From Tetrahymena elliotti 4EA (lineage: Eukaryota; Ciliophora; Oligohymenophorea; Hymenostomatida; Tetrahymenidae): a stretch of DNA of 64,000 nt. Position numbers and translations under genes: made by a program. The stretch is from NCBI GenBank assembly GCA_000231825.2, contig JH720363.1, positions 124,001-188,000 on the forward strand, written 5' to 3'. Below are positions 1-12,748 of the stretch, in pieces. Each line of letters opens with the position of its first letter. Position 1 is the stretch's first letter. Below the pieces are notes generated by a model. The model was not told the origin of the DNA, made no database searches, and worked only from the letters and a program-made list of their open reading frames with translations.

Positions 1-106
1 TAATTGATCTTAGGTGAGTGCAATTATATTAAAAAAGATATCAAATTTTTATTAAATTAAGGATCAGATTTATTTGTCATTAAAATTATAGCAAAAGTTT
101 TAAAAA

Positions 107-2532
107 ATGTCTAGAAACACTAAGATGAAACAGATAGCAGCTGAAGGTATGGATGACCATTACCATTCAGATGACGAAGATTTCAATTCAGGTATTTGAT
201 TAGATTTAATTAGCAAAAATAGAGGAAGGAGAGAGAAATTGGAGTTAGAATTATTCTATTAACTCCTAATTGTCTTTTTTTGATTCATATGTATTTGAAT
301 GAAAATGTAATTTTTTGCAATTATTATCAAAAGAGGATGAGGAAATCATAGAGGATATCATTATTCACTACTAGAGCTACTTTACCAAGAAGGAAATTGT
401 GAGAGTTTTAGATAAATACAATTGGGTAGAAGATGATGTTTATGATGCACTTGATGATCTTAAGAAAAAAAGAGAATAGAAGTAGAATAAAGCTGCAGAA
501 GAAAAAAAGCAATAACCCCTAACAGGAGGAAATCAATTAGTTAAAAAATAGTCAACTTAGAACCCAAAAGGAAATTCTAATTAGCCTCCTTTGTTAGCAA
601 AATAGGCATCTTCAACTGTAACAGCAGCTACAACTACTGGAGCAGCATCTTCTGGTCCCTCCGATAAAAGTAAAGCAGGAGAATATATAAAAATAGAAAG
701 AGATGTGACAAGATACAATTCTGCCTATCCCACTGTTGAATATGAGATCGAAGGAGAGAAAAAAGATGTAATTAAAATAGTTTACTTTATATGCGAATTA
801 GCTTTAAAAGATCAATTTTAAGTCACTATCTTCTCTTTTAAAAGGATAGTCAATTGATATTCCTTTTAAGGTCTTTTAAATTGATGCTCATTCATTAAAA
901 TGAATTTAAGATGAAATATTGAAATTAAATATTTTATTGAACAGGAAAGTGTGAAAAACATGAATTTAGTTATTGTTGGTCATGTAGATTCAGGAAAAAG
1001 TACATTAGTAGGTCATTTGTGCCATTTAAAGAAGGTTATTGATTAGAAGTTAGCCCATAAAAACGAAAAAGATTCAAAGAATATAGGAAAAGAATCATTC
1101 AAATTTGCATGGGTAAATGATGAATTTGAAGCAGAACGTTAAAGAGGTGTTACTATTGATATTGGTTACAAAGTTATTTAAACTAAAAACAAAACCATCA
1201 CATTCCTTGATGCTCCTGGACACAAGGATTTCGTTCCAAATATGATTTAAGGTGTCACATAAGTAAATAATAATAAGAATTAATTGATTATTTTAGATTT
1301 TCTTTTTTTGAATGCATTTGATTATATTTTATCTATTTAATTTGTAAAGGCTGATTATGCATTGTTGGTAATTGAAGGTAGTTTATAAGCTTTCGAAAGA
1401 GGATTTGAATTTGGTGGTTAAACAAAGGAACATGCTTTCTTAGTTAAACAATTAGGTGTTCAAAGATTAATTATTCTTATTAATAAGATGGATACTGTTA
1501 ATTGGGATAGAAACAGATATGAGTATATTAAATTAGAACTTACAAGATTCTTAACTTCTATAGGATACACAGAAGATAATTTGATTTTTGTTCCTATTTC
1601 TGCTTTCTATGCAGAAAATATTGTTGAAAAATCCAAATTACCTGAAGCAGGTTGGTATGAGGGAAAATGTCTTATGGATTTATTAGGTAAATATTCATTC
1701 ATATTTAATTAATTTATATCTTGAAATATTATATAGACGGTCTCCCTATTCCTCCAAGACCTGTTAACACACCTTTGAGACTCAATATCTACAATTCTTT
1801 CTATTAAAAGAATAAAGGTCTTATTATTTAAGGAAAAGTAGAAGGTGGTGTTATCTTTGAAAAATCTAAAGCATTGGTTATGCCATAGGGATTGATAGTC
1901 ACTGTTAAAGGTATATTCTTAAAAGTTTAATAATAAGAATAAATATTTATTAAAATAATTAGAAATCAATAGAGAAAACGTTAAGGTTAAATATGCTAAA
2001 GTAGGCGAAAATATAGATGTCCACATTGTTCATAAAGAAGATTGTGAAATTAAGTAAAAATATTTTTTTTAAAACACTGTATTTATTTTAAATTAATTTA
2101 ATTTAAAAAGGTCAGGAGATGTTTTATGTTCTATTGAGCACCCTATTCCTATTTCTAGAATTTTTGAAGTAGAACTCCATGCCTTTGAGTTAAGTTATCC
2201 TATCTTGAAGGGAGCTTAAGTAGTTATGTATATTAATACTGCAAAATGCCCAGGTTATATCAGAAAGATTACAGCTATCCTTGATAAAGCAAATGGCCAA
2301 ATTACTAAAAAGAATCCCAAGTAAATTTAAACTAACTTTTGAATTATTCTTATAATTAAATAAATAATTTGTATTTAGGTGTATTAGAAATCACGAGTGT
2401 GCTATTGTCGAAGTTTGCATAGAAAAGGAAAATTGCATGGAACTTTTCAGCAATTTTAAATCTTTTGGTAGAGTTGTTTTAAGAGAAAAAATGAACACAA
2501 TTGGTGTTGGTTCAATTACTAAAATATTCTGA
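107..2532 (+). CDS. HBS1: HBS1-like translational GTPase (ribosome rescue / no-go decay)
   Basis: This is an eEF1A/eRF3-family GTPase that in other eukaryotes works with Dom34/Pelota to split stalled ribosomes. I read eight exons: 107-191, 334-767, 945-1262, 1350-1686, 1737-1910, 1975-2053, 2111-2320 and 2379-2532. They join in frame to 596 residues ending at TGA. Exon 2 starts with an acidic helical HBS1_N-like segment (EDEEIIEDI...YFTKKEIVRVL), followed by a Q/K/S/T-rich linker. Exon 3 carries the G1 motif GHVDSGKST and the G3 motif DAPGHKDF; exon 4 carries G4 NKMD and G5-like SAF. The remaining exons encode the two beta-barrel domains, ending GSITKIF. The HBS1_N helix and lack of eRF3-type N-terminal repeats favour HBS1 over eRF3 or eEF1A. 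All introns have GT-AG ends. TAA/TAG Gln codons occur throughout. Confidence 0.92.
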
Positions 2533-3335
2533 TTCCATCCATTTAAACTAATTCTCATTATTTTGTAAATATCTATTTTATTTGAATTGTTCCAAAAAGT
2601 TATTTTCAAAATTCAATCCATAAAACTATTCATCAAATTTATTTGTTTTTTGGTAAAACTCAAAAAATTCAAGCTTTATGCTTTGAATTAATAAAATTTG
2701 TCTTCATAATTTAATTTATTTTTCTAAAAATTAATTGAGAGATGATTAATAGATACAATAATTGTATAAAAAATATTATTTTGCTTTACATTTATGTTAT
2801 CTCTCTTACTTTAAGTTAGAGTTACAATTTTAATTTACATTCAAAATAAATACTCAACATTTATTGGCTGAAAATTTAAGATAGCTTAAGAAATTGTCTT
2901 TGTGTTTTTTGATATTGATTGAGGAAGTAATTCTATCAAGTTTTTGTAATAAATAAAATATTTAATATGAAATACATCTTTAACTTCATAGCTTAGTTAG
3001 GAGATTATGAATATAAAAAACTATTCTAGGTCGAGAAATAAAAACAAAGCTAAAATAATAAATATAAGTACTTTTATGTTAAAGTAAATTTAAAAATAAC
3101 TTTCGAATTATATTGAAATTAAATGAACTATAAATAAATAAAAAATTAAAGTGATTTATTACTTTGTGTGTTAATTAAGTATCGCATGATTTATAAAAAA
3201 ATGAACTAATTCCTTAAAAACATTAAAACAAATTTTTAGTATAAAGAAAATTTTGTAAGTGAATTTATAAATTACAAACGAAACATAAATAATAAATATT
3301 TTATATAATTTGATTTGAATTAATTTTAAGATATA
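2533..3335. other. Convergent intergenic spacer, no gene seen
   Basis: This AT-rich spacer lies between the 3' ends of HBS1 and the TTLL3-like gene. I see no coding frame with sensible composition, no RNA gene and no strong repeat. It presumably holds the two 3' UTRs. Confidence 0.7.
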
Positions 3336-5394
3336 TCATTTGGCTTCTCTGTAGATATTTTTCCAAAGACCATAGTCTGTGTTTTTGTTAAATCTCTTTT
3401 CTCCTTCTATGAAGTGATGATGGATAACTTTTGCTGTATCTTCTAACCCCATTTTAACTAATTTAGTTGTGACAGGCTTTTCAAAATTAATTAAATAAAT
3501 TAGATTTTTAAAAACGAAGGAAATATATTTACTGTAGAATATTCCATTGAAGGACTTGAATTGATTTCAAGCAACCAAGTGTTGTAGTTTTCATCAACCA
3601 TAAAATCATATCCATAGAGCTCAAGAGAGTTTCTTCTAGGTTCTATGCTATCTTTACAGCTCTTAATAGAGTTGATTGCTATATTCATCATTTCTTTCTA
3701 TATCTTTGAGTAGAACATATCTTTTCCTTCTACTTTCTATAAAATTAAACAAAAAATTCATTTAAAAACAAATAAATAATTAAAAACTCATTTAAAAATG
3801 AATAAGTAAAAATTAAATTAAATTCTGTTCCTTCTAAAGAAGAACAAAGAATTCATTTAAAAATGAATTAAATATAGATAAAATTACTTTAATGTATTCA
3901 ACAAAATCTTCTAGATACATCATGGTGTCATTAATTTTTTCTTCAAAGTTTTCTGCATGCTTTGAGATACAATTATTAGCTAAATGTGCAAATTTATTTT
4001 ACAAATCACTTGGGTTATACTCCTCAAAGCAAATTCTAATGTAGCATGTATCATAGAAATAGATTGTCAAAGGATTCCATTCAGTTACCAAGACCCATTA
4101 TCTTATATCAAACTATTTATTTTAACATTAAAAAATTATTGCTTTTTAACTTTTTTAAAAATCAAAATTACCTTTTTCTTATTTATAGTTAAAGGATTTT
4201 CCATATATTTTTGTGCTACCCACATAACATCCTTTCCCATTATATAATTAAGCATAGGTTCAAGCTAGTCAAAAGCTCTGATACCTCTTCCTCTAGATAG
4301 ACCTGCAGGCTTGACAATCCATAGATTTTTTTCATTTAAATTATATTGAGGATCATATGATTTAGAAATATCTAAATATTTTAATGCAAGTTTTATCAAG
4401 TCAACAGCATTCGATTCTTCACTATCCATTTCTCTTGTAATTATTTGACTTAATCTATGATAAACATCAGGATTTTATTCTAAAAATAAATAATTATTAT
4501 CTTGTCTATTGAGGATATTCCACTCTTCAGGTGATACAATTGGTAAAGTATTGACTGACTATTCAATTTAGTTTTAAAAAAATAAATAATTATTATTAAC
4601 ATTGTTATATTAGTAATTACGATCAGAGATATTTTCTTTTCAATTGAATAAGTTCTCCTTTTGAGAGCAACACAAGAAAGAAGAATTTTCAATCTGAGAT
4701 ATTTTTCATATTGCTTGGCTTTTTAATCAACAACTAATTTATTTTCTACAAATTGTTTTAGAACACTTTCAGCTTGAGTGAACTTGAATTCTTCAACAAA
4801 GTCTTCGAACTCTTATACATCACTAAGGTCATAACAACGAGGATAAAAAGTATCAATATCTACATTATCATACCATATAAGATTTCTAAGATTTAAAGCA
4901 ATACCATTTTTAGATGTTAAATTGTGGTTCTTCTAAAAGTGATTAGTTATTTATTAATCAAGCAAAACATCTTTATCAACATCCTTCTTCTTTGTAACCC
5001 ACTTTAAATCAAAAATAAGACTCTCGGGATTAGGATTTTCTATCCAGCCTTGCTCTTTTAAATAATTCTTCAGGTCAGTATATTACCCAATACAAATAAA
5101 AACCTTTTAATTTGGTTAATATCCTCTCATTTTCTTCCAATTTGCTATTATTTCAGAAGAAATCAGTTCCTTCTTTTAATTCTTATCAAGAGCTTACTAC
5201 TCTTATTTCTTTTATTCTCTATCAGCCTCATCTTCTAAATCCTCATACTCCTATTCCTCCAACGACATGTTCTCTTTCAGCTACTAAATAATTTACCTAG
5301 ATTCATCTTTAATAGTAAAAAATTAATAACTACTAAGTAAAATTTTATTCAAACTAAATAAATATTCAAATCCATTTTTGATGTTCTTTCTCAT
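3336..5394 (-). CDS. TTLL3: TTLL3-type tubulin glycine ligase (tubulin-tyrosine-ligase-like)
   Basis: This enzyme would attach glycine to tubulin side chains in cilia. It reads from ATG at 5394 ([15 protein letters not shown]) through a charged E/Q-rich stretch to TGA at 3338-3336, with several introns. Family motifs appear in order: the ATP-grasp stretch [15 protein letters not shown] near 4270-4330, [20 protein letters not shown] followed by [10 protein letters not shown] near 3950-4110, and [20 protein letters not shown] with NSSPSM near 3540-3630. The WNPLT...NN...KH pattern and the C-terminal order match the TTLL3/TTLL8 glycylase branch rather than glutamylases. One intron lies about 4560-4620, others near 4130-4190 and 3730-3890, and a last one removes about 3483-3530. 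The start codon sits in a repeated block (see 5395-5772). Exact intron ends are less certain than in HBS1. Confidence 0.88.
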
Positions 5395-5772
5395 TTTTCA
5401 TTAAATTTTATAAAACTAGCAAAATGTGTATTCAAACAGAAGTTAATCACTTAAATTAAGCAGAAGCTAAAACACTTGATCATCAAGAGAACAGATCAAT
5501 ATTTAGTTTAAAGAAAATATCATTTTAAAAATAAAAGATTGAGTTAATTTTATAGTAAATTTCATTTTATCTTCTCATTTTTTATAAATTTGTTTGAAAA
5601 ACTGTTTCAACTAAATAAATATTAAAATCCCTGCTTTGATATTCTCATTTTTTATTGTATTTTATAAAATTTGTTTGAATTATAGGCTGAAATATTCAGA
5701 TCAATTTTTGGTGAAAATCTAATTTTAAGATATATCTATTTTCTGATATTCTCATAAATTTTTTGAAATTTG
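5395..5772 (-). repeat. Decayed tandem copies of the TTLL3 first-exon/start region
   Basis: On the minus strand the real start at 5394 reads [14 protein letters not shown]. About 254 bases upstream, from 5648, a diverged copy reads MRISKQGFQYLFS and then hits TGA. Shorter matches to the A-rich leader plus ATGAGA lie near 5577 and at 5755. The shared block includes flanking A/T sequence (compare 5351-5420 with 5608-5672). This looks like local duplication of promoter plus exon start followed by decay. The rest of the spacer, 5773-6106, holds nothing I can identify. Confidence 0.6.
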
Positions 5773-6106
5773 TTAGAGGTGAAGCTTAGATACTTAGATT
5801 AGTTAGAGTCTTAAGGTAACTCTAATTTAAAAAATAATGTATTTATCTTGTTTTTATTGATATTAAGGCCATATTGAAGAATTATTTTGGTTTAAGAATA
5901 ATATAAATAAATTTTTTAAATTGATTGAAAGAAACAATGTTTTATTTAGATTTACTCATTTTTGTCTAAATTGTTTACAAATTGATTATTCTTTTTAAGA
6001 TAAACGAACGATTGGATTATTATTGTTTTGTTAAATATTTAATGCTACTAAATTCATTTAAAGTCTATTTATTCTCTTTAAGATTACTTTTGATTGGATT
6101 TTATCA

Positions 6107-7300
6107 TCAAAAATGTAATAAAAGTTTAGTTTAAATAGTTTGTTTACATCCTAAAGTTCTCATGATTAATGAACGAGTGAAATCGATTTTCTCCTTGTAT
6201 TTATACTTAGCTCTTGTAGCTACTATTTTTTTAAGCTTGTTCATTACATCGTTGATGAAGAGGTTTTGCTTTGCAACCTGTTAAGTTAGATAAGGGAGTT
6301 TAAAAGATTTAAAAATAATAAATGTAAAATATGCTTACTCTTTCATATTACTTGACCTTGGTCATTAGATCTTTCATGTCTTTTAAGAATTGGAGATAAT
6401 ACTGTTTTTTGCCTGAACCTGTGATGAGGTTGGATACTTTGGATCTGAAATAGCGATGCATTTTTAAAAGATCAGTTTCTTCGCTTTGATTTTTCACTTT
6501 TGTGCGCTCTAAGAAATCAAAGTGTCTCTTCTTGGCAAATTGATTTTCTTTGTTTTTGCTTAGATTAAATACTTGGAGTCCTTATGAAGGAGGACTTTGA
6601 TCTTAGCTTGTTTGGCTGTTGTTTGTTTGAGAGTTGATATAAAATTTGTAGCTGTTTTTTTCTTAAATTGGTGGTAGCTAAATTTTGCTATTAGGAGTAG
6701 AGTTTTCACAATTTATTTATGTTTCAGTAGCAAATTTAATCATTTCACTTCTCTTATCTCCATTAGTAGAAATTGAAGTTTGAGATGATTATTTCTTGAT
6801 TGATTCATCATCATTCTTTGTTTTGGCTCTGTAAATGACTCTTGAACTAAAATTGCCTGATATTTTCTTTGGTGCACTGGAACTTGATAATTTTTAATTT
6901 GCATTTGATGTTTGAAGTCCTCCGCTCTTAGAAATTTGCATGTTGTTTGGGGATTTATTTGAAATATTTTATGAGTTGCTATTATTTTGAATGGCCTATT
7001 TATTTCTTTCACCTGGTATAATTCATTTAAAAATAATCGAATTACATTCTCAAAAATTAATTCATTTTACTCATTCTTAAATTAGGATTTAATGATTAGG
7101 CACGAGTTTGCAGCTTCATTGGCTTGACATTAATCGTTTGTAATGCACCTATTCCTAGCTAGGTATTTCCATTTAGCTAAATATGCATCAAGTTCTATGC
7201 TTACTAATTCTATAAATGCTAATTCTATGAGTACATTTGGCTAATTTTTTACTATGAAATGCTCGCTTTTATTAGTATAATCTTCTTGTATTTTCAAAAC
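6107..7300 (-). CDS. Ciliate-type hypothetical protein, Ser/Asn/Gln-rich (5' end uncertain)
   Basis: I do not recognise this protein. On the minus strand a TGA-free frame runs from at least 7300 down to about 6345. It is N/Q/S-rich with a basic C-terminal half (for example [20 protein letters not shown], then [16 protein letters not shown]). After an intron about 6280-6345 a last exon reads [20 protein letters not shown]... and stops at TGA 6109-6107. Composition between 7080 and 7300 still looks coding (for instance [20 protein letters not shown]). I found no in-frame ATG upstream of 6941, so either translation starts at 6941 or another 5' exon joins further upstream. No domain is visible; the C-terminal helices may form a coiled coil. 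Coordinates of the 5' end are approximate. Confidence 0.6.
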
Positions 7301-8831
7301 AATTCTAAACGCAAAAAACACTAAATAAATATCGGCCAATAAAGTTGTTTTTTTAATTATTTGATTGATGTTTTTAAAAAGAAATCTTTTTGAGTAAAAT
7401 TTTTTGATCCTTTTTTTAAAAATTTTTAAAATATCAATGCAAGTAAAGTCAAGTGACTCATCACAACAAATAATAAATCAAAAAAACAAACAAACAAACA
7501 AACATATTTGAACATTAAAAACAACACACATAAATATTATTTAAAAGCTACTTAAATATCTTCTTATTAAATTAGTCAGCCTTTTAAATTGAAAAATAAA
7601 TATTTATAAATTAATACAAATTTTACCAAGTAAAAAATATGTAATCAATAATTGCAATAAATAAAACATTCAATTAAATAAGACATTTAATGTAAACAAA
7701 CTCTTACTTCTTCAAATACTTTTATTTACTTAGTAAATCAAATATTCTCCTTATTCTATTGAATATTATCAAAAAAAAATTGTTTAAGATTTCATTATCT
7801 TTGATATTTTAAAATTATTGTTTTAAATTTTAAAATTCTGTTTTTATTTTCTCAATTTTATTTTTAGTTGGAAAATTTGTTAAAAATATCTTGTTTATTC
7901 AAACAAATTCAAGTTTTTAATTATTTTAAATTCTTAAAGAATTAATAATTTTACTTCTTTTATAATGATTAATTTTAAGAACTGTAACTAAATTTAATTT
8001 AAAAGTAGTAAAATCAGTCATATCAAATAAAATATGATATAATTTTTATTTGATATTTTTCATAATTAAACTCAAATAAAATACATAAGATACTAGGTAG
8101 AGTTTTTTGCTTGTATTACTAAATGTACACTAAAAAATCAAAAGGAAGAACTCTAAAAATGAATAAAGTTAAAAGGACAAGCAAATATGCTTTTTAAGAT
8201 TTTAAAATAAAATCTTTAATTAGAATATTGAAAAAAATTAAATATTTTTTAAAACAAATAATATATGTTGTTATTCCTACTTTAAAGGAGAAAAAATTAA
8301 TGACATTTTTAACTCATATTTTTAATTTTTCTTTCTCAATTTTCTTCAAAAAATAAATAGTTCATCAAACTCAAAAAATTAGATTTTCTTTTAAAAAATT
8401 ATTAATTGATTATCACAAAAAAAAGGTATTTTGAAGTGTTATTAAGTTAGAATTAGTAAAATCTAAGTAGCAAATAATATTTACCAATAAATAAAAGACT
8501 TAAAACAAAGTGATTTCGAGAGACCATATACTAAAATTTCTTTCAATTTAAAATATAATTTAAATAGCTAAGAATGTAAAATTTGATGAAAATAACTAAT
8601 TTCCAATAATAAAATCTAAAAAACATTAATTAATTTAACTTAAAAATAATTTTTTTTTGATTATCATATCATCATCAATTGCTCTCATCTTTTTTTCCTT
8701 ATCCTATTTTTCAAAACTTGAAAAGCTCAAATAAAAATAATGAGGAATTTTATATTCGAAATTTATTCTTATCTTAATTTTCATTAATTTTTTAGATAAA
8801 TTATTTATTTTTTCAATTTAGTTAAAACTTT

Positions 8832-8929
8832 ACAATTTGATAAATTTCTGAAGAAATATTTAAGTTCTGAAAGAAATAATACAATTTGATAAATTTCTGA
8901 AGAAATATTTAAGTTCTGAAAGAAATAAT
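8832..8929. repeat. Perfect 49-base tandem duplication
   Basis: Bases 8832-8880 are repeated exactly at 8881-8929 (each begins acaatttgataaatttctg), and a third copy starts but breaks after seven bases. Perfect identity in non-coding DNA implies a recent duplication or an assembly duplication. Confidence 0.95.
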
Positions 8930-9778
8930 ACAATTTTTAGTATTTATTTGATTTCTAATTAAAACTGTTTTTATGTTTATTTATGAGAATAAACTCATCA
9001 TGAGAACTTTAGAGATCAGATTAAAAAATTTTTATAGTTCTATACAAATAAGAAAAGCTAAAAAATGATTGAGTTAAAGCCTTGGTTTGAGAGTTAAATA
9101 TAATAAATGTAAACTATTTAGTAAAAAATACAATATTTGCTTGTGGTATGAATTAATATTCAAAAGAAAACAATTTAGGAAACTAACTAAATCCAACTAA
9201 AAATTAATTTAAAAATTCAAAAATAGAATCGATAGAATAATTAAGTTTTGGAAATCAAGTGATGTAATCTTTGTAATGAAAATCTTCTAATGAATTTTTT
9301 TTAATTATAATTAAGAATATTACATACGTAAGACCTTTATTGTGTAACTAAAATTCTAAATAATTCTTTGCATAAAACAATTTCTTATATTTTATGTTAA
9401 TTTAGGCAGATAATTGTAGTAAATTTATCAAATAATTTCATGTTTTTCAAATACTTATTTACATTAGCTGTTTTTTAAAATTTTGAATTGTTACAATAAA
9501 TTTTATAAATATATGGGTAATTTATTTATATTTCTTTTTCAGATACTAAGCTTTAACCAATAATTGAGGTAATAAGAACATTATAATACTACTACTTTGC
9601 TAATTAAAAAATGTAGCCAATTCTAAAAATTTTAATTTCGCAAATGGTTTATGCAAACACTATCAAAAAAAGGGTAATCTTTTAAATTTTTATGAAGATG
9701 AATAACACTGATTAAAAAAAATCTAAGGTTTTGAAATTAAGTTATTTACTCAATCAAAATTCTAAAAAAAAGGAGCTG

Positions 9779-10095
9779 CTAGATAGATAGATAGAAACAA
9801 ACAAGCAAGCAATAAATATATAAAAATAGATAGAGCAAACAAAGAGTGCAAAATAAGTAAAATAAATAGAGTGATGATGAGAGAGAAATGAATGAAAAAT
9901 AATTGTAATTTTGAAATGATCTATTGTATATATATGATGTATTGGTTGAATAATGATATAAAAAGCAAAGAAAACAAAAAAGAATTGTGAATAATAATAT
10001 CAAAAAAGTTTAATAATACTCAACAAAGCAAACAATTGCTTATTATATTAAATTATTAATTAATTAATTTATCAATCAATCGATCAATCAATAAA
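9779..10095. repeat. 4-base-period tract upstream of the gene at 10312
   Basis: The tract has runs of GATA (9780-9795), AAAC/AAGC/AATA (9795-9820) and ATCA/ATCG (10065-10095). The register drifts but the period of four persists. It lies a few hundred bases upstream of a start codon, like similar tracts elsewhere in this window. Confidence 0.7.
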
Positions 10096-10311
10096 TCATA
10101 GGGTTAAGTGAAAACTAAAATTTTCAAAAAAGGCAAAATTAAAACAGATAGATCTTCCTTCCCTATTTAAGCCAAAGTAACACTTGAGAATAAATCATCA
10201 AGAATTTGGAATAGAATTAAATAAGTTAATAAGAAGGAAAAGGTCTTAGTTATATTAAATCTTTAAAACAAAACAAACAATTTGTTGATCAGCTGAAATA
10301 AATAAATAATT

Positions 10312-12748
10312 ATGATTGCAAGATTAAGAGAAGTGAGCAAAAAGCCAGAAACGTTTAAATACACGGCTGTTTTGTCTTTGATAATATTTTTATTTTTATA
10401 GTTTAATTGGACAACAATAGTTACTTTTGGGCTTATTATTGTGTCTTTAGTTTAGTTGCTGCGTATTCATTTCTTTAAATTGCAAGAAAGAGGATTTATA
10501 AGTCTTCTTCCGCGCACTATTTAAGTTCATTTACTTGACAGATCTATATTTGATTTACTTTGTGATATTTGGTATATCCCTAAGATATCGCTTTATATCA
10601 AGGCTTTCTTTAAGCCATTTGTTTAAAATATTTCTCCTGAAGAAGCAGCCTATGCTTTATAGGAATTGCCAGATTCTGCTAAAAGAGCTATTATGACTAA
10701 AGGATTAATTAATTTTTTACCTAATTTTATGCAGTCAGCTATTATGCCTTCGTAAAATTAAGAAATAGAAAGCAACAACACAAATTTACCTTATCTCAAA
10801 TAAAGGTATTTTGATGAAGATAATGAAGATCAAGATAGTTTAGGTTCTACCAACACAACCAAATCAACTAAATATTAAGCAGAAGAAGATATCTATGATA
10901 ACATTCATCGCAATATTGATAACAACATATTTATTACCCCTCACGCTCCTAAACATCCCTTGAGTTCATTAATTTAAGCAAACGACTATTAACCATAAAT
11001 CTAATAAAATAACTATCAATATAAAAGCAACAGCAACAATAACAACATAAGCAATAATAATCAATACTCCTCTAAATAACAAAGAAATATCTCTCTTAAA
11101 GAAATTACCATAGATGATAATCGTGAATCTAGTTTGGAAAAAAAAAAACCTCTAAAATCTTTAAACAAAAATTCTCAACATGAATTTTCATTTAACAATA
11201 ACCTTTTCAAACTCTCATAAAATGAACCAAACACCTTCATAAAATCTTAAGACAACAAAACATAAAAAACTGTAAGATGGTCAAACCACTCTTTGCATCA
11301 GTCAACTAGCTCTGAAGACGAGCACTTGCTCAATTCAAGTTCTCAAAACTTTTATGATCTCTTTCACAATCGCGTAAGTTTTTATATTTATTATAAATGA
11401 CAAACGATATTTAATACGAAAATGCCGTCAGATTCCACAAAAAAACAACTAATTAAATCATAACATCTTATAATATTAAGTTACTGAAACATTATTTAAG
11501 ATAATTAAAATTTAATTCTAAGTAATCAAAATTAGTAACTCAAGTTATTAAAGACTAATTAATAATTAATAATAAGAAGAAATTACAATTATTCTGTATA
11601 AAATCAGTCATTGTTTGATACGAATTACGAATTAATTTATCATCATTTACAAGAACAACAAAAAATACAACAAGAAATATTAACAATAATATTACAGGAA
11701 CAACGATGCTATCTGAACAATATATTGAGATAAGTGAATAACTTAATATGAAATAATATAAAATATTGTCTCAATCATTTTTTAACCCAAGTTAAGTGTT
11801 AGATAAATTTTTAAGTGAATGATTGATGATAGACTGACAGAATTGATATTAATAAAAAATTGTAATAAAGAGATATTTTGAATTCAAATTAATAATATTA
11901 TTTAAATTAATTTATCATCATCTACAAGAACTAAAAAAATACTAACAATAATATCGTAAGAGGAATACAAATTATTAGCAATGTAACTAGATAGATGAGT
12001 AACTTTATGAGTAACAAACATATTTGATAAAAAATAATTTGTTTGCCCAAGTTAAGCAATAGATTTATTATTTAAGTGAATAATGAATGACAGAATTTTA
12101 ATGAAAAATAAAATTTTAATAAAGAAATAAATTTTTAATTAATAATATTATTTAAATTAAAAGGGAGCTTTAAGTGATGAAGAACTACCAAAGACAAAGT
12201 TGATAGCCTCTAGTTCTGTTTAATTAATAAGTTCTTCAGAAGAATTTCCTAAATCACCTACAAATAAATTAAAGCCTAAAATAGCAGATAAATGGGATAA
12301 GTTAGAGCTATTTAGAAATAAAATAAAAGAAAATTATCAGAAATTCATACAAATAAATCATAGTTAAGAATAAGGAGGAAATGTAACTAACAAGCCTAAT
12401 TTGCTCAGCTCTGCAAGATCAATTTTGAGTCTTTTCCATAACATAATGGAGCTCAAGAAGATGGGAAATCTCTAAAATATTGATAATAAAAAACTCCTAA
12501 AAATATTTATGGCTTCAAGTATCTTTATGGGAGCTTAAGTAATGACTTCAAGAAGAGCAAGAAGATGGATGGTTAACTCTTCATTAATGCTTCTATACAT
12601 TTTCAGCTTCTTATTAACTACAGGTACTCTAGGAATAATAGCAGTTAAATATCATCATGAGCAATAACAAAAACAAATCTTAAACAAGAAAGTTGTTATT
12701 TAAAAGCAAGCATAAAAGAATAAAGATGAAAAATCAAACAGCAATTGA
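10312..12748 (+). CDS. Putative multi-pass membrane protein, ciliate-type, unknown function
   Basis: There are two exons, 10312-11373 and 12164-12748, split by a 790-base intron in phase 0, giving 548 residues. The N-terminus MIARLREVSKK is followed by two hydrophobic segments (about residues 18-50: YTAVLSLIIFLFL, IVTFGLIIVSLVQLL). A region FISLLPRTIQVHLLDRSIFD and ISPEEAAYALQELP precedes a long Q/N/S-rich low-complexity stretch. Exon 2 has a charged region, then hydrophobic segments near KIFMASSIFMG and SLMLLYIFSFLLTTG before a lysine-rich tail. TAA/TAG code for Gln many times in the Q/N stretch. I do not recognise the family. Termini with membrane spans and a disordered middle are visible; everything else is unknown. 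Confidence 0.78.
11374..12163 (+). other. Long intron with internal diverged repeat
   Basis: The intron is bounded by GTAAGT and AAAAG. It contains two related blocks of roughly 230 bases: both include a motif like ttaatttatcatcat(t/c)tacaagaac and a later aagtta/aagtgaatga segment (about 11630-11820 and 11905-12085). The repeat suggests growth by duplication. Confidence 0.6.

Larger units (their letters stand above)
7301..10311. other. 3-kb AT-rich spacer, no gene seen
   Basis: Frames open here only because TGA is the sole stop in very AT-rich DNA; their translations are low-complexity K/N/I/F/Y without protein-like composition. The spacer contains a (CAAA)n stretch near 7485-7505, a 49-base tandem duplication at 8832-8929 and a 4-base-period tract at 9779-10095. 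The last few hundred bases are presumably promoter and 5' UTR of the gene starting at 10312. Confidence 0.65.

Noticed and set aside
9779..10003. Minus-strand frame rich in Y, F, L, S
   Set aside because: It is the translation of a 4-base repeat tract, not a gene.
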